Part shown: positions 21,381 through 28,587 of the stretch, piece by piece
Position numbering within the stretch: position 1 is the first letter of the stretch
How the letters are laid out: each line of letters starts with the position of its first letter
Source: Rhizobium sp. CCGE 510
GTDB lineage: Bacteria; Pseudomonadota; Alphaproteobacteria; Rhizobiales; Rhizobiaceae
Length of the DNA stretch: 64,000 bases
Assembly: GCF_000292525.1 (NCBI RefSeq)
Contig: NZ_AEYF01000035.1
Coordinates: 1 to 64,000 of the forward strand
Direction: 5' to 3'
Notes under the pieces: generated by a model
Database searches by the model: none
What the model was told of the DNA's origin: nothing
The model's input: only the letters and a program-made list of their open reading frames with translations
Made by a program: the position numbers and the translations under genes

Positions 21381-22385
21381 TTACGCCCTTATTCGTGTTC
21401 CGTCCGGCAACTGCCTGTAAAGCTCACATATAACTGATGGCGATTGCACAATCGCCGCAATGCGCTGAAGATTCCCCAGATAGTCGATGTCCATGATGGC
21501 CATCAATGCTCGTCCCGCGTCTGTCGTGCTGTAACAGCTCATACGCGGAAAGTCGTTTGGTTGGTGATAAATCCACGGGTCGTCACCTGGAAGGGGCAAT
21601 GTCGCCCCCGGGGTGTAAGACACCTTCATTCCGAACGGACCAAGGTCAGCGTAATAAGAGGCGTCATCCGAGGTCAGCTCCCTATTGAAGGTGACGATAA
21701 GCCCTGCCGCCGGATTATAATCCGCCAATACGTCTGCGTGAATTAGAGTAGATAATTCATTGTACGATAGTTTTCGACCCAGCGAAATTAGGGGGATGTC
21801 CTCGAGTGAAATTGCAAAGGCACAAATACTTTGAAAAAGCTCGGCGACAGGCGCCTCCATTTCATCGACAACGCGCAAAACCTTATTTGAAAATGTGCCG
21901 GGCTTCCTAATTTCCGCCGCTAGCACTCTTCCCCACTTTTCACGAAGCTGTTCTGTTGTTGCCCCCTCGGCGTAGTGCTCCAACTTTGAGAGGAAAGCAG
22001 CACTCACCTTCGCGTCACTGTCATTCACGTCGGCGGCGCGATTTTGTAGATCTTCTAGCGCGAAAGCGGCAGTTGCGTTGACATTGTCCTGCTTCCTTTG
22101 ACCTTTAGAAACAGAGTTCAAAATGCGTTCGGCAAATCCAAGGTCTTTTCCCGCTTCCTTAGCAAACCGCTGCCCGGCGGCTTCAATTGCGCTGACCTGC
22201 GCGTCCGTGAGCGCCTCCTGTATTCTAACCTCCCGTTCCGCTTCTATATTGCCTTCCTTCGCTTTGATCGCTCCCAAATAGTCAAGGGCATCAATTGTGC
22301 GGCTCTGGACACGAGCGGAAAATCCGCTCCAACTCCATTTTGCGGTAAGACCGACCCCTTTGTCAGATCCCCTCTCGTTCCCCAT
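21381..22385 (-). CDS. DUF2806-family protein
   Basis: About 334 residues, with an alpha-helical and charged N-terminal half (helices around DALDYLGAIKAKEGNIEAER and AEGATTEQLREKWGRVLAAE) and a more beta-like C-terminal half. The segment AEGATTEQLREKWGRVLAAEI and the layout are typical of DUF2806 proteins, whose function is unknown. There is no signal peptide or membrane span. The ATG at 22385 lies 6 bases after AAGG; a GTG at 22391 is possible. The gene and its surroundings look more AT-rich than the neighbours, suggesting an accessory gene. Confidence 0.65.
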   Translation of the reverse strand: MGNERGSDKGVGLTAKWSWSGFSARVQSRTIDALDYLGAIKAKEGNIEAEREVRIQEALTDAQVSAIEAAGQRFAKEAGKDLGFAERILNSVSKGQRKQDNVNATAAFALEDLQNRAADVNDSDAKVSAAFLSKLEHYAEGATTEQLREKWGRVLAAEIRKPGTFSNKVLRVVDEMEAPVAELFQSICAFAISLEDIPLISLGRKLSYNELSTLIHADVLADYNPAAGLIVTFNRELTSDDASYYADLGPFGMKVSYTPGATLPLPGDDPWIYHQPNDFPRMSCYSTTDAGRALMAIMDIDYLGNLQRIAAIVQSPSVICELYRQLPDGTRIRA

Positions 22386-22572
22386 GTGCACCCTTCTCTT
22401 TCAGCTAAGCCTCTATAGACTTTACATAATCCGGCAGTCTGACCATGTGAACACTCGACATCCAGCATGCCGATAAAAACTCTCTTCACGGATGCGAAAT
22501 GAATGCCTAGCATTGTCAGGGTTTGTTTGGCCGGGAGACATGGCCGGAAAATATCGGGGTAATCGGCGCAGG

Positions 22573-23454
22573 CTATTCGGCGGCCAGTGCCCGGTCACCG
22601 GCGAATTTCTCGACATAATCCGCCATCTGCTGCATGAAACCCGTGACCGCCTCAGCGACCGCGGTGAAGTCGGCGCGTTTCTCCAGCGTCACCTCGTCGA
22701 CATAGATCGCCCGGTTCACTTCGATCTGCAGCGCGTGCAGTCCGCGCGAAGGCCGGCCGTAATGCTCGGTGATGAAACCGCCGGCATAAGGCTTGTTGCG
22801 GATCGCCGCAAAGCCCATTTCCTCGAGGATGGCGATGGCGGCGCGCGAAAGCTCTGCCGAAGCACTGGTGCCATAACGATCGCCGATGATGAAGTCAGGC
22901 CGCGCAGTACTGCCGGCGACGCGCACATTGCCGGGCATCGAGTGGCAGTCGATCAGCACGCCGAAGCCGAACTGCACATGCGTTCGCGCGATCAGCCGGC
23001 GGAGCGCTGCATGATAAGGCTTGTAGACCGCCTCGACCCGGTCGAGCCCCTCCTGCACCGGCAGGCGCCGCGCATAGATCTCCATGTTTTCGGCGACAAT
23101 GCGCGGAATGGTGCCGAGCCCGCCGGCGACCCGGAGCGAATTGACATTGGCATAGGGTGGCAACAGGCCGTCGAACATCCGCGGGTCGAGTTCGTAAGGC
23201 TCGCGATTGACGTCGAGATAGGCGCGCGGAAAGTTGGCCGCCAGCAGCGGAGCGCCGAGTGCGACGGCCGAGCCGAACAGCTCGTCGACATAGTGATCCT
23301 CGGAACGGCGGATGGCGATGCCCTCGAGCCTGGACTGCGCGATAAATTCCGGTGGATAAATACGGCCGCTATGGGGGGAGTTGTAGACGAAGGGGATGGT
23401 CTGCGACACGGGCTCATGAACCTCAAAAAGCTCGTATTCGCGTATTTCCGGCAC
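22573..23454 (-). CDS. N-formylglutamate amidohydrolase-family protein
   Basis: A 293-residue cytosolic hydrolase of the FGase family. It hydrolyses N-formyl-L-glutamate (the last step of one histidine-degradation route) or related N-acyl amino acids. Family motifs seen are VYNSPHSGRIYP, AYLDVNREPYELDPRMF and the metal-binding LIDCHSMPGN, with EIYARRLP between. The start is a GTG at 23454 with GAGGG 6-8 bases upstream. No hut genes are nearby. Its position divergent from cpdR is a conserved arrangement in Rhizobiales (from memory), so the hut role is not certain. Confidence 0.87.
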   Translation of the reverse strand: MPEIREYELFEVHEPVSQTIPFVYNSPHSGRIYPPEFIAQSRLEGIAIRRSEDHYVDELFGSAVALGAPLLAANFPRAYLDVNREPYELDPRMFDGLLPPYANVNSLRVAGGLGTIPRIVAENMEIYARRLPVQEGLDRVEAVYKPYHAALRRLIARTHVQFGFGVLIDCHSMPGNVRVAGSTARPDFIIGDRYGTSASAELSRAAIAILEEMGFAAIRNKPYAGGFITEHYGRPSRGLHALQIEVNRAIYVDEVTLEKRADFTAVAEAVTGFMQQMADYVEKFAGDRALAAE

Positions 23455-23572
23455 TTTCGGCCCTCTTTACCATGTCATGAACTGACTGCTTTGCCCATGT
23501 TGCCAGTTGCCCGGCCTCAAGTCCATACTATGTAGAAGGGATGGCGGTCGGGCACGGGCAATTCACCGGTTG

Positions 23573-23585
23573 TTTACCGGGTAAA
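23573..23585. promoter_or_regulatory. Perfect 6-1-6 palindrome upstream of cpdR
   Basis: TTTACC-g-GGTAAA lies 57 bp before the cpdR start, in the divergent region with the amidohydrolase. It is a possible operator; no known regulator consensus is matched. Confidence 0.4.
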
Positions 23586-23642
23586 GACTAGTGTAAACGC
23601 CTGGCAGCCCACCAAAAACTTATTGATCAGCGGTCTGGATTG

Positions 23643-24005
23643 ATGACTCAGAAGATACTTCTCGCAGAAGACGACAACGACATGCGCCGCTTCCTGGTGA
23701 AAGCGCTCGAAAAGGCCGGTTACAAGGTCCTTTCCTATGACAATGGCGCCAGCGCCTATGACCGGCTGCGCGAGGAACCGTTTTCCCTGCTGTTGACCGA
23801 TATCGTCATGCCGGAAATGGACGGCATCGAGCTGGCGCGCCGCGCCACCGAGCTCGACCCCGACCTGAAGGTGATGTTCATCACCGGTTTTGCGGCGGTG
23901 GCGCTGAACCCTGATTCGAAGGCGCCGAAGGATGCCAAGGTGCTTTCCAAACCTTTCCACCTCCGCGATCTCGTCGACGAGGTCAACAAAATGCTTGCCG
24001 CGTAA
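23643..24005 (+). CDS. cpdR: CpdR single-domain response regulator
   Basis: A 120-residue stand-alone receiver domain. The phosphoacceptor is Asp53 in LLLTDIVMPEMDG, the acidic pocket is LLAEDDND, the conserved Thr is in FITGFAA, and the Lys is in LSKPFHLRDLV. In Caulobacter and Sinorhizobium, unphosphorylated CpdR targets the ClpXP protease to the cell pole and promotes turnover of CtrA and other cell-cycle proteins; phosphorylation comes via the CckA-ChpT relay. The sequence and the location next to N-formylglutamate amidohydrolase and tRNA-Val match cpdR loci in rhizobia. The ATG at 23643 is used rather than the preceding TTG. Confidence 0.93.
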   Translation: MTQKILLAEDDNDMRRFLVKALEKAGYKVLSYDNGASAYDRLREEPFSLLLTDIVMPEMDGIELARRATELDPDLKVMFITGFAAVALNPDSKAPKDAKVLSKPFHLRDLVDEVNKMLAA

Positions 24006-24089
24006 GGCTTGCCGGGCGGTACGTCACAAAACTGAAAAAAGCCTATTGACGGCTCCAAAGGTTTTGTGATTTATCCGCCGCCATCGGAT

Positions 24090-24164
<75 letters not shown>

Positions 24165-24168
24165 TCCG

Positions 24169-24193
24169 ATCCCCTTGCCCTACAAGGGATTTT
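24169..24193 (+). terminator. Terminator after tRNA-Val
   Basis: ATCCCCTTG-cccta-CAAGGGAT (one bulged C) followed by TTT, directly after the tRNA CCA. Confidence 0.7.
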
Positions 24194-24683
24194 CGCCAAG
24201 TCGCTGATTGGTGAATTTTTTGGTCCTCCTCTCCTTTAGTATTGCCGGTGCCGGATCTTCGTCGCCTCTCGAGGGCGACATCGACCGCGGCACGCCCTCG
24301 CAAATCCTGTTGTCGGGCTTTGGCCGGTCCGTGCCGATGGCCAGTCATGACGCGCGGCATATGAGGACGTGCTCACACGATCATCAATTGCACACTGCCG
24401 GCTCAAGGTTCAGCCCCTCGTTGCTCAAGCAATCGACTGCCGAATTTTGTGACGGAGAGATGACAAGTTTGTGACAAAACGCGTGTTATTTCAGCAACAT
24501 AGCTGATCCAGCCTATTGTCATGATCGACAATCTCGTTGCAGCGCAGCATCGCCTATGTAACTTCCGCGGCGAGGCAGGCGCCAAGTTAAACGGTGCCGC
24601 TTCGGTCACACGGGATGAAGATACGTAGGGACTGCCGATGGCAACGGTCTTCATCCTCTTGCATCTGAACTGGAGGTTATTCC
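24194..24683 (+). promoter_or_regulatory. Porin upstream region with a leader inverted repeat
   Basis: No supported gene in about 490 bp. Near the porin, an 8-bp perfect inverted repeat GATGAAGA (24614-24621) / TCTTCATC (24648-24655) would form a hairpin in the mRNA leader about 30 bp before the start codon. The ribosome site GGAGG is at about 24671. The porin promoter must lie in this region; it was not pinned down. Confidence 0.5.
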
Positions 24684-25727
24684 ATGAACATTAAGAGCCT
24701 TCTTCTCGGCTCCGCTGCTGCACTTGCAGCAGTATCCGGCGCTCAGGCTGCCGACGCTATCGTTGCTGCCGAGCCGGAACCGGTTGAATACGTTCGCGTC
24801 TGCGACGCTTACGGCACCGGCTATTTCTACATCCCGGGCACCGAGACCTGCCTCAAGATCAACGGCTACATCCGTTTCCAGGTTGACGTTGCTCCGAACG
24901 CCAGCTCGATCGGCGCCAGCGGCGGCGGTTCCGTCGCCAACGACTCGGATTGGGACGCCCGTACACGCGGCCAGGTTCAGTTCACCGCCAAGAGCGACAC
25001 CGAATACGGTCCGCTGACCGGCGTCATCGTCATGCAGTTCAATGCTGACAACGCAACGGCTCAGAAGGCCCAGCTCGACTCCGCTTACCTCGACATCGCA
25101 GGCTTCCGCGCTGGTCTCTTCTACTCGTGGTGGGACGATGGCCTCTCGGGCGAAACCGACGATATCGGCTCGCCGGTCACGCTGCATAACTCCATCCGTT
25201 ATCAGTACGAAACCGACGCCTTCTACGCTGGCATCAGCGTCGACGAGCTGGAAGACAGCCCGTTCTATGATGGCGAAACCGCCAACAACGTTGGCGTTGC
25301 AGTCGGTCTCGGCGGCAAGGCTGGTGCATTCAGCTACCAGGTCACTGCCGGCTACGACACCGACAACGAAGAAGGCGCCGTCCGCGCCATGGGTACGGTT
25401 GCTGTCGGTCCGGGCACGCTCGGCCTCGCAGTTGTTTATGCAACGAACCCGAACGCCTATTACAACAAGGCTGAATGGGCGATCGCTGCCGAATACGCCA
25501 TCAAGGCGACCGACAAGCTCAAGATCACCCCGGCTGTTCAGTACTACGACAACTACGGTGTCACGGCTGGCGAGTTCAACGACGACGTCAGCGCCTGGAA
25601 GGCCGGCGTAACGATCGACTACCAGATCGTCGACAACCTCGCAGCTAAGGTCTCGGTTCAGTACCTCGATCCGGACAACGCTGAAGACGTAACCTCGGGC
25701 TTCTTCCGCCTGCAGCGCGCGTTCTAA
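24684..25727 (+). CDS. ropA: RopA-type outer-membrane porin (Porin_2 family)
   Basis: A 347-residue trimeric general porin of the alphaproteobacterial Porin_2 family. The signal peptide MNIKSLLLGSAAALAAVSG ends near AQAAD. Two cysteines (VCDAYGTGYFYIPGTETCLK) form the family's N-terminal loop. LKINGYIRFQVDV begins the barrel, and the terminal Phe (FRLQRAF) is the outer-membrane assembly signal. Start and ribosome site (GGAGG) are clear. Codon choice looks strongly biased (CTC, ATC, GGC, CTG), as expected of a very abundant protein. It is monocistronic, with a strong terminator directly after the stop. Several ropA paralogues usually exist per rhizobial genome, so this may be any one of them. 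Confidence 0.93.
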   Translation: MNIKSLLLGSAAALAAVSGAQAADAIVAAEPEPVEYVRVCDAYGTGYFYIPGTETCLKINGYIRFQVDVAPNASSIGASGGGSVANDSDWDARTRGQVQFTAKSDTEYGPLTGVIVMQFNADNATAQKAQLDSAYLDIAGFRAGLFYSWWDDGLSGETDDIGSPVTLHNSIRYQYETDAFYAGISVDELEDSPFYDGETANNVGVAVGLGGKAGAFSYQVTAGYDTDNEEGAVRAMGTVAVGPGTLGLAVVYATNPNAYYNKAEWAIAAEYAIKATDKLKITPAVQYYDNYGVTAGEFNDDVSAWKAGVTIDYQIVDNLAAKVSVQYLDPDNAEDVTSGFFRLQRAF

Positions 25728-25733
25728 TAAAAG

Positions 25734-25769
25734 GCTGCAGCACTTCAACAAAGTGCTGCAGCATCTTTT
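25734..25769 (+). terminator. Rho-independent terminator of the porin gene
   Basis: A perfect 12-bp stem GCTGCAGCACTT / AAGTGCTGCAGC with loop CAACA, then ATCTTTT. It runs into a family 2 repeat. Confidence 0.92.
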
Positions 25770-25800
25770 GCGCGTCTTAAAAGGCGCGCGGCGCTCTTAA
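25763..25800 (+). repeat. Short palindromic repeat, family 2, copy c
   Basis: TTTGCGCGTCTTAAAAGGC and then GCGCGGCGCT, matching the family 2 core. It abuts the porin terminator, whose right arm GTGCTGCAGC resembles the usual family 2 flank. Confidence 0.6.
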
Positions 25801-26138
25801 ACCGGCAGCTAAAAACTCCTGATCCGACTGACCTCCGATCGGGAAAGAATGGGCCTGGACTTCCCTGCCTGGGCCCATTCCTCTTGACCAGAAATGCGTC
25901 CAAGGGCAGGCGCTCGATGAGCGCCTTGCCACCGTCGTGTCACATCGGTCCTTTCTCGATGTCCGGCCGCCAATCCCATTGCTTGCCCTTGTAATCGATC
26001 GGCGATAGCCCCGGCAGCCGATGGTATCTTTGTGCCGCAGGGACAGTGGAACCAAATTCGGACACAGAACCATGCCAATGGCGAATCGAGGCTGAGAAGT
26101 GTGATTCGCCTCGCCGGGATATGGGGTTTGAGATCGAA
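25801..26138. other. Gap without a supported gene
   Basis: It contains one hairpin with 9-bp perfect arms GAATGGGCC (25847-25855) and GGCCCATTC (25872-25880). The minus-strand open frames here share no recognisable family and shift frame against each other, so none is called. The region may hold decayed coding sequence and the promoter of the next gene. Confidence 0.4.
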
Positions 26139-26630
26139 ATGAAGTTATCCGCGTTTATTGCCGCCGCTATTTTTTCCGCCGCCCTGGCCTTGCCGGCCTC
26201 TGCCGCGCAAGCTCCTGTGGAGACGTTTCCAGGGGCTCCCGGCGTCATCACGCTTTCCGGCAAATGCGCCAAGCTTGTTGTCGCCAAGTTCGATGCCACA
26301 AAGGGCTGCAAGAACGAGCTTGCCAGCGTCACGCTGGCCAATGGCGTGGTGACCTTCATTTTCACCTCGGATGGCAAGGCGCTTGGGTTCCAGGGCGACG
26401 GCAGCGGCATCAAGCCCGCTTCCAACGGTAATGCCCGCCTGCCGCTCAGCCTCGTCACCACGGGTGTCGGCAACAAGATGACCGGGGAGGTCAAGGTCGC
26501 CGGCTTCTGCACCTTCGGCAATCCCTATGCCGGCAAGCCGATCGCAATCGAATGCAGTGCCGAAAGCAAGGATTCCTCCTTTACCGGCAGCTTCCGCACC
26601 GGCGGCAAGCTGGTGAAAAAGGGCAAATAG
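26139..26630 (+). CDS. Small secreted protein of unknown function
   Basis: A 163-residue exported protein. The signal peptide MKLSAFIAAAIFSAALALPA is cleaved near ASAAQA. The mature part has four cysteines (GKCAKLVV, KGCKNEL, GFCTFGN, IECSAES), probably forming two periplasmic disulfides, and a Lys-rich end. I do not recognise a domain. The start at 26139 is chosen because it directly precedes the signal peptide; an open frame to 26046 adds a non-signal-like extension. The ribosome site is weak. It probably acts in the periplasm. Confidence 0.7.
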   Translation: MKLSAFIAAAIFSAALALPASAAQAPVETFPGAPGVITLSGKCAKLVVAKFDATKGCKNELASVTLANGVVTFIFTSDGKALGFQGDGSGIKPASNGNARLPLSLVTTGVGNKMTGEVKVAGFCTFGNPYAGKPIAIECSAESKDSSFTGSFRTGGKLVKKGK

Positions 26631-26633
26631 CCA

Positions 26634-26688
26634 GAGCAAATCCAGCAAAACTGCGCAGCGTTTTTGCGTCCATGCTTCGTTAAAAAGC
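26634..26688 (+). repeat. Degenerate palindromic intergenic element
   Basis: AGCAAAACTGCGCAGCG followed by TTTTTGCGTCC can form a GCAAAA/TTTTTGC hairpin. The layout resembles the family 1 repeats but the sequence is diverged. It may act as the 3' end of the preceding gene. Confidence 0.35.
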
Positions 26689-26700
26689 TGGGGTGCCGGC

Positions 26701-27426
26701 TCAAGCGCACCAGGCGCCGCCGGCAGCCCCCGGCTTGCGCGCCAGCCCTTCATTGATTAGCTGCGCGCCGAAGGAACGCCCGTCGCGCGAGACGACGCGC
26801 GGCGCGCCTGAGGGCTCGGCTTTGCCCGCGGCATTCATGGTGAAGGGACCGGCGTTCAGAAGCGCCAACAGCCGCGACTTGGCGGCAAAGGCCACCCTGC
26901 GTTCGCCATCGCAGCGCGCCTGATCGACGACAGGGCTTGCCATATCGGCGACGACGATCTTCTCACCCTTGTACCAGAAGACGCCGCCATCGCCGACGCA
27001 GTTGATATGGGCGCCCTGCCCGCAATAGCCGAAGGCGACCGTCCCGGTTTCCGGAATGGCAGGGGTAAGCGCGGAAGGCACCGCCTTGACCGGCTGTATG
27101 GCCGGCGTCGGGATCGTCGCCGGCGGCAGCAGCTGCGATTGCGGCGCCAGCGGCACGGCTTTCGGCAACGGTGCGGCAAGCGCCATCTGCTTCGGCGGTA
27201 CGTCCTTACCGACGGCAGGTCTCGGCTCCGCCGTTTCCCGCATGATCGACGCTGATTGCCGTGCAAGCATCGGCTGAATGCTCTTCCAATGGTCGTGGGC
27301 GACAATACCGCCGATCGCGGCAATGCCGATCACCGCCCAGGGCAACAATCCGCCACCGCTGCTGCGCCCTTTGCTTTTTCCCCTCGCCGGCGCCTTGCGG
27401 CGGCCGCGTGTCGCTGTCTTGGCCAT
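26701..27426 (-). CDS. Membrane-anchored protein with a staphylococcal-nuclease-like domain, probably non-catalytic
   Basis: A 241-residue protein with a basic cytosolic N-terminus (KTATRGRRKAPARGKSKGR), a single membrane span (LLPWAVIGIAAIGGIVA, about residues 28-45), a Pro/Ala-rich linker, and a C-terminal SNase-like domain from about residue 135. That domain keeps the fold markers FWYKGEKI, AAKSRLLALLN, DGRSFGAQLINEGLA. The positions that carry the catalytic Arg and Asp/Glu in active nucleases read KIVVADMASP, so activity is doubtful. Cysteines (GYCGQGAHINC, ARCDGE) suggest periplasmic disulfides. The start at 27426 gives the compact basic N-terminus. Confidence 0.65.
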   Translation of the reverse strand: MAKTATRGRRKAPARGKSKGRSSGGGLLPWAVIGIAAIGGIVAHDHWKSIQPMLARQSASIMRETAEPRPAVGKDVPPKQMALAAPLPKAVPLAPQSQLLPPATIPTPAIQPVKAVPSALTPAIPETGTVAFGYCGQGAHINCVGDGGVFWYKGEKIVVADMASPVVDQARCDGERRVAFAAKSRLLALLNAGPFTMNAAGKAEPSGAPRVVSRDGRSFGAQLINEGLARKPGAAGGAWCA

Positions 27427-27714
27427 CTGTCCGATTCCCGTGAGGCCGGGATTATCGCCGCCCAATCCTTTCTGAAAGGTTGGCGCGGCGACAGGATGAT
27501 GCTTGATCTGCCGATCTTGAACTCGAATGATCCCTAGCCGCTGGGCTGTGTGGGCGACGCCCCTGGGCGAGTTGAAGCACCTGAGGGGGAAAAGCCGAAC
27601 AAATTCCGTGCTCATTCGCTAGCCAGCAAAAAATTTCGAATGTTGTGAGGAAAAGAACGGTGCGGCTACAGTTCCGCACGGCATATCGATCGGGATAATG
27701 ACCTATAGAAGCAA
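27427..27714. other. Gap with no gene called
   Basis: Only an imperfect hairpin (CCAATCCTTT / AAAGGTTGG near 27461-27484), just upstream of the SNase-like gene on its strand. Nothing else stands out. Confidence 0.4.
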
Positions 27715-27739
27715 GACGCCCGGCATCATCCCGGGCGTC
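27715..27739 (-). terminator. Hairpin terminator of the two small minus-strand genes
   Basis: Perfect arms GACGCCCGG / CCGGGCGTC with a 7-base loop. On the minus strand it is followed by TTGCTT. It lies 25 bp past the stop at 27764. Confidence 0.65.
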
Positions 27740-27763
27740 CTTATCTCCGTGACTGTGTGTCGC

Positions 27764-27943
27764 TCATTCCGAGCGTGCGGCAGAAGGATCGTTTTTTCCA
27801 ACCGGTACCGTGCCGCCGATCGACGCAGCCAGCGGCTTTTGCCGTTTGCCGATATCAATGCGCTCGTCGGCCGCCTCGCGCACAGCCTGCCATTCGTTTT
27901 CGTGCCGGATGAAGATCTCGCGGGGCACAAAGTTGATCGTCAT
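27764..27943 (-). CDS. Small hypothetical protein
   Basis: A 59-residue hydrophilic protein starting MTINFVPREIFIRHENEWQ, with no signal peptide or membrane segment. The ATG at 27943 follows GGGTGAG; an in-frame GTG four codons earlier is an alternative. It lies 60 bp downstream of another small gene on the same strand and before a hairpin terminator, so the pair probably forms an operon. I do not recognise it; the regular amphipathic pattern and gene spacing make it more likely real than chance. Confidence 0.5.
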   Translation of the reverse strand: MTINFVPREIFIRHENEWQAVREAADERIDIGKRQKPLAASIGGTVPVGKNDPSAARSE

Positions 27944-28003
27944 ATTGTTTCTCACCCTGTTTCAAAATTACCGTCAGTGCGCAAAAAGAGCCTGCAATGC
28001 TGG

Positions 28004-28231
28004 CTATTTCTTGGTCTCCGCATTGCCCTTGATGTCGGGGCCACCTTTGGAAAGATCCGCACCGGTAACATGGGCCGGCACGTGAATGTCATGATAGACG
28101 CCGGGCGTCAGTGTCAGGTCGACCTGATGCGGCGGCAGCACCTGTGCCTTCTGCATGCGGTTTGGCTTTGCCCGCTTCATGCGGTCGGCAGCCTCTGCGC
28201 GTTTGTCGCGAACATGGGTCGAAGTGTGCAT
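28004..28231 (-). CDS. Small basic hypothetical protein
   Basis: A 75-residue protein, strongly basic in its first half (RDKRAEAADRMKRAKPNRMQ), then a more hydrophobic patch (VDLTLTPGVYHDIHVPAHV) and a Lys-rich end. A perfect AGGAGG lies 6 bases before the ATG at 28231 (3 bases before the adjacent ATG at 28234), which is strong support for translation. It is probably cotranscribed with the 59-residue gene downstream. No family is recognised; the basic half could bind nucleic acid. Confidence 0.6.
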   Translation of the reverse strand: MHTSTHVRDKRAEAADRMKRAKPNRMQKAQVLPPHQVDLTLTPGVYHDIHVPAHVTGADLSKGGPDIKGNAETKK

Positions 28232-28323
28232 CATCGGCCTCCTTTTTAAGCTCAACCAGTGGCTAACGGTCGGGCATCCGGATGGTTCCGAAAAAACACC
28301 TGAAATTCATACGGCAACCGATC

Positions 28324-28351
28324 TTGACAGGCCGAGGAAGTTCATTACCTA
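28324..28351 (+). promoter_or_regulatory. Candidate promoter of the DUF475 transcript
   Basis: CTTGACA (-35 TTGACA at 28324-28329), a 16-base spacer, then TACCTA (28346-28351). Transcription would begin near 28358 and give a leader of about 230 nt. Confidence 0.5.
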
Positions 28352-28357
28352 GGGCCT

Positions 28358-28587
28358 ATCCCGCAGCCTTCCAGACATCGGCCGACGGGGAACTTTGGTG
28401 CCGGGCCCCTCTGGCGAGAGTTTTTAAACGGCGCTCTCGTGATGTCGGTACCGCCTGCAGCTTAGCCGGCGGATGTTTCATCGATGAACAAGCTCACCAT
28501 GCCTGACCCGCATGCCCGTGGTGGCATGCCTTCTTTTTCCAACATAGCCACCCTTTTCAAGACGGTTCGCGGCTGCGAGGTGCGGCC
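28358..28587 (+). promoter_or_regulatory. Structured mRNA leader with internal terminator upstream of the TerC/DUF475 gene (possible riboswitch or attenuator)
   Basis: The leader can fold into a multi-branched element. The outer stem is GACATC (28374-28379) with GATGTC (28441-28446), extendable by GCAG (28363-28366) with CTGC (28455-28458). It encloses GGGG (28387-28390)/CCCC (28406-28409) and CGAGAG (28415-28420)/CTCTCG (28434-28439). An exclusive hairpin CCGCC/GGCGG (28451-28472) competes with the outer stem. An intrinsic terminator GCATGCC-cgtggt-GGCATGC plus CTTCTTTTT (28510-28538) follows, 50 bp before the gene. Aptamer, switch and terminator are thus all plausible. I looked for the GGGGAGUAG loop of yybP-ykoY manganese riboswitches, the usual TerC riboswitch, and did not find it. 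Confidence 0.55.
28510..28538 (+). terminator. Intrinsic terminator inside the DUF475 leader
   Basis: A perfect 7-bp stem GCATGCC / GGCATGC, 6-base loop, followed by CTTCTTTTT. It precedes rather than follows a gene on this strand, so it suggests conditional termination. Confidence 0.7.

Noticed and set aside
25777-26078. Minus-strand frames of 89-98 codons
   Set aside because: They overlap in different frames, lack motifs and ribosome sites, and cover a hairpin; no gene is called.
28358-28540. yybP-ykoY manganese riboswitch
   Set aside because: The TerC context is right, but the conserved GGGGAGUAG-type loop is not present by eye; only a generic structured leader is claimed.
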